A program made the translations under genes and the position numbers. Below are positions 1 to 5,049 of a DNA stretch of 5,049 nt, one piece after another. Location: assembly GCA_011051925.1 (NCBI GenBank), contig DRKE01000084.1, positions 1 through 5,049 on the forward strand. Direction: 5' to 3'. Position 1 is the stretch's first letter; every line of letters starts with the position of its first letter. The notes beneath the pieces were generated by a model. It was not told the DNA's origin. It saw nothing but the letters and a program-made list of their open reading frames with translations, and did no database searches. The DNA comes from Deltaproteobacteria bacterium. Lineage in GTDB: Bacteria; Myxococcota_A; UBA9160; UBA4427.

Positions 1-2988
1 GACCCGGTCGAGAACGTCGAGCCAGGCCAGGACCGCCCGCTCGCCGCCCCAGGCGAGAAGCTCGCTCGCGAGGAGACGAAGCCTCTCGTCATCGGCTTCC
101 GGCACGTCGAAGAGTGCGATCCGCGCCTCGATGACCGGCGGCAGCCGGACCCTGGGCGCTTCGGATTCGGCCTCCTCGAGCGGCGCGACCCGACTCCGGG
201 CCCGGGAGACCCGCTCGGGATCCGCGATCTGCAGCCGACCCCAACGGAAGGCAGCCAGATTCGCCTCGATCGCGACGCCATTCAGCCGGATCGCCTCTTC
301 GATCCGATGCGCCGAAACCGGGAGGCAGCCGGCCTGCATCGCCATGCCCACGACGAAGACGTTCGCCACCGTCGAAAGGCCGAAGAGATCCCCGGTCACC
401 GCCGCCGCGTCGGCCCAGGACTGCGCCTCTCTCCGCGTGACCGCCGCAATCCGTTCGCAGAGCCGTTCGGGGGAGGGAAGCTCGATCTCGGGATGCGTGA
501 TCATCTCGCCGGTCGGGGTCCTGGAGGTCGACCCGACGACCGTCGTGCGATCGGGATCGGCGACGAGCAACCCCTTTTCCGATGCGGCCACGAGCTGATC
601 GAATGCGAGCAGCAGATCGGCCTGCCCCGCACCGAGCCGATTGGTCGACGTCGGTTCGGTTCTCGAGAATCGCAGATCACTGACGACCGGACCCGCCTTC
701 TGGGAAAGACCGATCTGATCGAGTCCACGGACGTGGTAGCCGTCGAGCATGGCCGCCGTCCCGATGATCTGGGCGACGGTGACGACGCCCGTCCCGCCGA
801 TGCCCGTGATGCGCATCGCGAACTCCTCTTCGGGAACGATCCGTGGGGGATCGGCCAACTCCTCGGCGAAGGCCGGGAGCTCCACCAGCCCGGGCGCGTC
901 CTTGCGGACGACCGGTGCCGATCCCGGATCGGGACGCGTCACGGTCAGGAAGGCTGGACAATCGCCTTCGAGACAGGAGTAGTCGAAATTGCAGGTCGTC
1001 TGATCGATCGTGGTCTTGCGACCGAAGGGCGTTTCGATCGGTTGCACCGAAAGACAATTGCTGATGCGTCCGCAATCTCCGCAGCCCTCACAGATCCGAT
1101 GATTGATGAAGACCCGCTCCGCCGGAATCGGCGCACGGCCTCGCGACCGCGCCCGGCGCAGTTCGGCAGCGCAGGCCTGATCGTGGATCAGGACGGTCGT
1201 CCCGGGCACCCGCGCCAACCGCTCCTGCGCCTCCACGATCCGATCCCGATACCAGACCTCGACGCCCGGCGGCAGCGCTTCCCGTTTCACGCGCTCGACA
1301 TCGTCGGTCGTCACCAGGACTTCCGACACGCCCTGCTTCAACAGGATCGCCGCGATCTCCGCGACGCCGAGTTTCGCCTGGGGTTCCTGCCCGCCGGTCA
1401 TCGCGACGGTCCCGTTGTAGAGCAGCTTGTAGGTCACGTTGACGCCCGCTGCGACCGAGGCCTGGATCGCGAGCTGACCGGAATGGAAGAAGGTCCCGTC
1501 GCCGAGGTTCTGGATGAAATGATTCCGCTCGAGGAAGTCGGACATGCCGATCCACTGGACACCCTCGTTCCCCATGCAGCCGAGGCCCCCGATGTCGCCG
1601 ACCCGTTCCTCGTCCATCAGGAGCGCCATCGTGTGGCATCCGATCCCCGCACCGACGAGCGCACCCGGAGGCGCCTGGGTGCTGCGGTTGTGGGGACAAC
1701 CCGAGCAGAAGAAGGGCGTTCGGGAAACCGGCAGCGGAGGAATCGTCGCGATGACGGGCTCCCGCACGGGAGCCAATCGATCCTTCAACCGCTCGCCCAG
1801 TCGCCGGCGCAGCACGCCCATCACGAGATCCGCGTCGAGTGCCCCATGGCCGGGCACGAGGACCTCGCCCGACTCATCGAACTTGCCCAGGACCCGGGGA
1901 CGATCCGCCTGGCCATAGAGCGCGTCCTTCACGAGCGATTCGACGCCCGGGCGCTTCTCCTCGATCACCAGGACCTCGGAGAGCCCTCGCGCGAAATCCC
2001 GGACCGTCCTCGGATTGAAGGGCATCGGCATCGCCATCTTGAGCAGCCGGATCCCGCAGGCTTCGATTTCGGCATCCGAACGCAGACCGAGGCGCGCGAA
2101 AGCCTCGCGCACCTCGCGATAGGTGATGCCCGAGGAGACGATGCCGATCCAGGCGTCGCTGGGATCGACGGTCACGAGATTCAGGCGATTGGCCGACGCA
2201 TAGTCGCGGGCGAGCTGGTAGCGGACCTCGAAGATCTCCTGCTCGACGCCGAGGGTGCGGGGCGTCAACAGGTTGCCGTTGGGCGCGTGTTCGTAGACGC
2301 GGCCTTCCAATCGCGGGAGGATCGGCACGATCCGCTCCGGATGGAGTTCGACTGAAGCGGTCGCGTCCGCGACGTCGGCGACGATCTTGAGGGCCGACCA
2401 GAGCCCCGTGAGTCGCGAAAGCGCGATGGCATGGCGCCCGAGATCGAGCGCCTCTCCCGGATCACCCGGATAGAGGAGCGGCACGTGCATGTCGGCGAGG
2501 ACACCCGCCGACGACGAGGGAATCGTCGAACTCTTGGCCGCGGGATCATCCCCCACGATCGCCACCGCCCCCCCGCGCATCGAAGCGCCGGCATAGACCG
2601 CATGGCGGAGGGCATCCGAGGCCCGATCGACGCCCGGTGCCTTGCCGTACCAGAGGCCGACGATGCCGTCATGGAGACAATCGGGCTGCATCGCCGCGAG
2701 CTGGGAACCCATGACCGCGCTCGCCGCGTATTCCTCGTTCATCGCCGGTCGACAATGAACCGGGAGGTCGGAAGCGAGGCGCGCGGCTGCCGCCACGGCC
2801 CGGTCGTACCCGCCGAGGGGAGAACCGGGATAGCCCGACACCAGGGCCGCGGTCTTCAAGCCATTGCGCCGATCGGCACGCAGCTGCTCGAGGGGAAGTC
2901 GTGCGAGCGCCTGGATTCCGGTCAGGAAGACGGGACCGTGATCGGCCAGATAGCGGTCATCAAGCGAGTATTTCTTCGAAGTCCCCAC
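1..2988 (-). CDS. Fused indolepyruvate ferredoxin oxidoreductase family protein, 3' end beyond the window
   Basis: Enzymes of this family decarboxylate aryl 2-oxo acids (indolepyruvate, phenylpyruvate) to the aryl-CoA thioester with thiamine diphosphate, and pass electrons through Fe-S clusters to ferredoxin in the cytoplasm. I translated the minus strand by hand: it is open for 996 codons from GTG 2988 to the left edge. Domains in order: an N-terminal pyrimidine-binding (IorA-like) domain with GYPGSPLGGYD at residues 52-62 and NEE at 84-86; a thiamine-diphosphate domain with FCSGCPHN at 427-434 and GDG at 496-498, followed by YNG at 524-526; a ferredoxin-like segment with Cys 633, 636, 639, 645, 666, 672 and 677; and an IorB/gamma-like domain from about 717, with GIGGTG at 729-734 and DQIGLSQKAGP at 757-767. 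From about residue 920 a C-terminal extension begins and is cut off; full fused proteins are usually about 1150-1200 residues. GTG 2988 is chosen because GGAGG lies five bases upstream and the family motif YSLDDRY follows at once. The family is firm; the substrate is inferred from the family. Confidence 0.95.
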   Translation of the reverse strand, partial: MGTSKKYSLDDRYLADHGPVFLTGIQALARLPLEQLRADRRNGLKTAALVSGYPGSPLGGYDRAVAAAARLASDLPVHCRPAMNEEYAASAVMGSQLAAMQPDCLHDGIVGLWYGKAPGVDRASDALRHAVYAGASMRGGAVAIVGDDPAAKSSTIPSSSAGVLADMHVPLLYPGDPGEALDLGRHAIALSRLTGLWSALKIVADVADATASVELHPERIVPILPRLEGRVYEHAPNGNLLTPRTLGVEQEIFEVRYQLARDYASANRLNLVTVDPSDAWIGIVSSGITYREVREAFARLGLRSDAEIEACGIRLLKMAMPMPFNPRTVRDFARGLSEVLVIEEKRPGVESLVKDALYGQADRPRVLGKFDESGEVLVPGHGALDADLVMGVLRRRLGERLKDRLAPVREPVIATIPPLPVSRTPFFCSGCPHNRSTQAPPGALVGAGIGCHTMALLMDEERVGDIGGLGCMGNEGVQWIGMSDFLERNHFIQNLGDGTFFHSGQLAIQASVAAGVNVTYKLLYNGTVAMTGGQEPQAKLGVAEIAAILLKQGVSEVLVTTDDVERVKREALPPGVEVWYRDRIVEAQERLARVPGTTVLIHDQACAAELRRARSRGRAPIPAERVFINHRICEGCGDCGRISNCLSVQPIETPFGRKTTIDQTTCNFDYSCLEGDCPAFLTVTRPDPGSAPVVRKDAPGLVELPAFAEELADPPRIVPEEEFAMRITGIGGTGVVTVAQIIGTAAMLDGYHVRGLDQIGLSQKAGPVVSDLRFSRTEPTSTNRLGAGQADLLLAFDQLVAASEKGLLVADPDRTTVVGSTSRTPTGEMITHPEIELPSPERLCERIAAVTRREAQSWADAAAVTGDLFGLSTVANVFVVGMAMQAGCLPVSAHRIEEAIRLNGVAIEANLAAFRWGRLQIADPERVSRARSRVAPLEEAESEAPRVRLPPVIEARIALFDVPEADDERLRLLASELLAWGGERAVLAWLDVLDRV

Positions 2989-2991
2989 CCA

Positions 2992-2998
2992 CTCCTCC
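2992..2998 (-). promoter_or_regulatory. Ribosome binding site of the oxidoreductase gene
   Basis: The minus strand reads GGAGGAG here, with five bases between GGAGG and the GTG start at 2988. This decides the start codon, since no better-placed start is seen upstream in frame. It lies in the 37-base gap after the hydrolase stop. That gap has only a four-base-pair CCGT/ACGG hairpin and no T-run, so I see no terminator, and the two genes are probably read from one transcript. Confidence 0.8.
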
Positions 2999-3025
2999 GG
3001 GTACCGTCCGACGGCTGGACGAGAA

Positions 3026-4441
3026 TCAGACGGCGAGGCCGTTCTCGCGCAGGGTCCGATCGACGCCCGCCCAGACCGCCTTCTCCGACGCGAAGGTGAC
3101 GTGGGCACCGTCATACCAGACGATTTCGGGCTTCTCCCAATGACGCCAGAGGTCGCGAACATGATCGGGCGTCACGAGTCGGTCCGCCGTGGCACCGAAG
3201 ATCATGCGACCTTCGAGGGGAACCTTCGGTTCGAGAACGAGGGGCGAGACCACCCGCAATACGTCCCGCACGCGCTCGAGGTCATACCCCCGGCGAAGGG
3301 CGTAGTCCATCTGGTGGCTTGCCGAATGTCGGGTGATGATCCTGGTGATGTCCGCCAGGGGGATTCCGGGGATCGCGCTCACGAGCCCGTCGGCGAGACT
3401 GGCGAAGACGGCCGTCGTATAGCCGCCGAGCGAGAGCCCGAACGCGCCGACCGTGTCCCCACCCTGATTCCGGATCCAGGAAAGCAGCCGACGCATGTCC
3501 CAGACCGCCTGCGCCTCCGCGTGCAGGGTGTCGATCACGTCGATCCCCAGGAATCCGCTGCCCGAATGCCAGCCCAGTCGCCGGACACCATGGAGCGGCA
3601 GGACCGGAATCAGGACGTTCAAGCCCAACGACTCGAAGAAGCGTTCGAAGAGGCCGATGTCGATCCGGGGAAACCCCATCCGGTAGCCGTTCGTGCAGAT
3701 CAACCAGGGCCGTGCCCGGTCACCGCCCTCGTCGGGATGGCGAAGCACGTGCGCCCAAGCCTCGCGACAGGGTTCGTAGCCGAGCCAGCGTTCACGCCCG
3801 GGTTCTCCCTCGGCCGGACTGTATCCACTCTCGAATCGCAGGACCTCGACCCGATGACCCGCGATCGTGGCCCGATGGACGTCGGGATCCGTGAGTTCCG
3901 GTGGCATGACATGATAGGCCTCGGGCTTTTCGAGCAGCCCCGCGTTCGCGAAGAGCCCATGGATCCGATCGACTTCGTCGATCACCCGCTCGAGGGTCCC
4001 GTCGAGGGGAAATCCGGCGGAGGCGAACTGTTCGAAGCCGAGAATCGCCTCGTCGAGCGCCACCTTGGCCGCCAGCTCGAGGGTGGGCTCGGGAACCGGG
4101 ACGTCCTCGTAGTGGGGCTCGAGCTGGAAGGCCATGCGCCCCGCACCCCAGGCCGCGGCCAACGCGCTCCCGGCGAGAAGCAGGAACGCGCCCAGACCGA
4201 TTCCGAAGCCATAGGGAAGTGCGACGAGGACGCCCAGGATTCCGGCCAGGGCGCCGGTCTGTGTGATCCGGTTGTCTCCGGGCCAGAGAAGCTGCGAAAA
4301 ACCCGAGGCCAGGAAAGCCGAACCGAAGAGCCAGAGCGGCAGGCCCGCCAGAAGGCCCAGCCCGTTCGCCTGCGAGAGCCAGAGAAAGCCGGCCAGCAGA
4401 TTCAACAGGGACCACTTCGACCAGCGGGGTTGATCCAACAT
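3026..4441 (-). CDS. Membrane-anchored alpha/beta hydrolase family protein
   Basis: This 471-residue protein has a hydrophobic N-terminal third (about residues 11-102) that can form three or four membrane segments, the clearest at about 28-48 and 79-100. It is followed by a linker and a C-terminal alpha/beta hydrolase domain from about residue 190. The nucleophile elbow is GLSLGG at 335-340, with Ser337 as the candidate nucleophile. LPLHG at 281-285 resembles the oxyanion-hole strand. Asp420 in GATADRLVTP and His447 in GAHVTF are well placed to complete the triad. Family members cleave esters, thioesters, amides or lipids; the substrate cannot be read from the sequence. The catalytic domain somewhat resembles the ABHD18/DUF2048 group from memory, which is unverified. 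ATG 4441 is supported by GGAGGGG eight bases upstream. The stop lies 37 bases before the oxidoreductase start, suggesting an operon. The fold is confident, the exact family is not. Confidence 0.9.
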   Translation of the reverse strand: MLDQPRWSKWSLLNLLAGFLWLSQANGLGLLAGLPLWLFGSAFLASGFSQLLWPGDNRITQTGALAGILGVLVALPYGFGIGLGAFLLLAGSALAAAWGAGRMAFQLEPHYEDVPVPEPTLELAAKVALDEAILGFEQFASAGFPLDGTLERVIDEVDRIHGLFANAGLLEKPEAYHVMPPELTDPDVHRATIAGHRVEVLRFESGYSPAEGEPGRERWLGYEPCREAWAHVLRHPDEGGDRARPWLICTNGYRMGFPRIDIGLFERFFESLGLNVLIPVLPLHGVRRLGWHSGSGFLGIDVIDTLHAEAQAVWDMRRLLSWIRNQGGDTVGAFGLSLGGYTTAVFASLADGLVSAIPGIPLADITRIITRHSASHQMDYALRRGYDLERVRDVLRVVSPLVLEPKVPLEGRMIFGATADRLVTPDHVRDLWRHWEKPEIVWYDGAHVTFASEKAVWAGVDRTLRENGLAV

Positions 4442-4449
4442 GATCGGTT

Positions 4450-4456
4450 CCCCTCC
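4450..4456 (-). promoter_or_regulatory. Ribosome binding site of the hydrolase gene
   Basis: The minus strand reads GGAGGGG, ending eight bases before ATG 4441. This supports that start and independent initiation of the hydrolase. The surrounding 79-base gap (4442-4520) shows no recognisable -35/-10 pair and no hairpin followed by a T-run, so whether a promoter lies here cannot be said. Confidence 0.75.
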
Positions 4457-4520
4457 CTCGTTGTGATGACGAAGGGGAGAGTACCGGATCCCGGCCGCCC
4501 GCGGACCTTGAGCAGCGCGA

Positions 4521-5018
4521 TCAGTCGCCCGCGGGCCTCGAGTCGGACGGAAGGCGGCCTCCCGATCGCGTTCGACGACCGACGAGCCGCAATCCGACCC
4601 GGGCGAGCGGCTCGATCCCGCGCCAGAGCATCCGCTGCCAACCCTTCACGGGGCGGGCGTTCCTCGCGGACCCGTAGCGATCGATCCCCAGCTCGGCGCG
4701 CAATGTCTCCGTCGCGACGTTGACCGGCGGATCGAGGGGAATCCCGGTCGCGTCCGCGATCCGGTTCATGCGTTCGAAATTCCCGATGACGGCCGCCGCA
4801 TCGACCAGCGCCTCGGTCCCCAGCTCGTCGCGGACCCGTGCCCGAGCGGCTTCCGCGATTCCGGGATCGACTGTTCTTCCATCGAGACCGACGACCGCTT
4901 CGACCAGACCCAACAACGCCGCGGCTCCGGGGATCGCGCTGAGTTCGGCGTCGTCCCCGCTCGCGACACCGCGCAGATCGACTTCGCCTCCGGTCGTCTC
5001 GATGCTCGCACGGAGCAT
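4521..5018 (-). CDS. Uncharacterised protein, possible carboxymuconolactone decarboxylase/AhpD-like relative lacking catalytic cysteines
   Basis: This is a 165-residue protein. Residues 69-96, including ALVDAAAVIGNFERMNRIAD followed by ATGIPLD, resemble the C-terminal helices of carboxymuconolactone decarboxylase/AhpD-like proteins, which are cytoplasmic decarboxylases or peroxidase-type enzymes. That match is from memory and moderate. AhpD-type enzymes use a CxxC plus His motif, yet this protein contains no Cys and no His at all, so it is either a non-catalytic relative or lacks its N-terminal half. Residues 122-165 are a basic tail with no recognised domain. ATG 5018 is the only good start, because an in-frame TGA lies at 5039-5037. 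No Shine-Dalgarno sequence is seen, but the ATG shares its A with a TGA in another frame (TGATG), so translation may be coupled to an upstream gene. Coding is supported by reasonable protein composition compared with the arginine-rich alternative frames. Confidence 0.65.
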   Translation of the reverse strand: MLRASIETTGGEVDLRGVASGDDAELSAIPGAAALLGLVEAVVGLDGRTVDPGIAEAARARVRDELGTEALVDAAAVIGNFERMNRIADATGIPLDPPVNVATETLRAELGIDRYGSARNARPVKGWQRMLWRGIEPLARVGLRLVGRRTRSGGRLPSDSRPAGD

Positions 5019-5049
5019 CAGCGAATGGGAGCTCGTTCAGTAGAAACAC

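Noticed and set aside
1088..1699. 203-codon minus-strand frame within the oxidoreductase
   Set aside because: It is an out-of-frame Arg/Gly-rich shadow covering the thiamine-diphosphate domain region, whose true frame carries the conserved motifs.
307..2355. 682-codon plus-strand open frame as a gene
   Set aside because: It has Arg/Asp/His-rich composition and no recognisable motif, and lies exactly opposite an unmistakable oxidoreductase with ordered catalytic and cofactor motifs.
2989..3025. CCGTCGGACGG palindrome as a terminator between the hydrolase and oxidoreductase
   Set aside because: The stem is only four base pairs with a three-base loop and no following T-run; such palindromes are common by chance in G/C-rich DNA.
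3101..4723. 540-codon plus-strand open frame as a gene
   Set aside because: It is antisense to the hydrolase, which has a complete triad, a good ribosome binding site and membrane segments. The plus-strand product has low-complexity charged composition and spans two minus-strand genes.
4402..5049. Minus-strand frame open to the right edge (215 codons) as the real gene instead of the 165-residue one
   Set aside because: The product is extremely arginine/serine-rich, overlaps the hydrolase start by 40 bases and shows no family pattern. The 165-residue frame reads like a normal folded protein.

Overview
The window is GC-rich (strong G/C preference at third codon positions) and bacterial in layout: densely packed genes, short gaps, purine-rich ribosome binding sites and a GTG start. 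All convincing genes lie on the minus strand, so transcription runs from right to left. No RNA genes, insertion sequences, CRISPR arrays or phage genes are visible. The fused-type indolepyruvate ferredoxin oxidoreductase and the base composition suit a high-GC Proteobacterium or Myxococcota/Desulfobacterota-like organism. That is an inference from gene type and composition only.

Layout in the direction of transcription: (1) 5018-4521, a 165-residue protein whose central part resembles the C-terminal half of carboxymuconolactone decarboxylase/AhpD-like proteins, but which has no cysteine or histidine. (2) After a 79-base gap with a strong ribosome binding site, 4441-3026, a 471-residue alpha/beta hydrolase with a hydrophobic N-terminal membrane region and a complete candidate Ser-Asp-His triad. 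(3) After a 37-base gap with another clear ribosome binding site, 2988-1, a fused indolepyruvate ferredoxin oxidoreductase family protein. Its first 996 codons are visible and it runs off the left edge without a stop.

The spacing suggests that the hydrolase and the oxidoreductase are co-transcribed, possibly with the small protein as well. The oxidoreductase would convert an aryl or other 2-oxo acid to the acyl-CoA with reduction of ferredoxin. The hydrolase could act on a related ester, thioester or lipid, but nothing in the sequence fixes its substrate. Two very long plus-strand open frames (307-2355 and 3101-4723) are antisense shadows produced by the GC-rich codon use of the real genes. 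I see no clearly new system here. The points most worth a second look are the cysteine-less AhpD-like protein and the pairing of a membrane hydrolase with the oxidoreductase.
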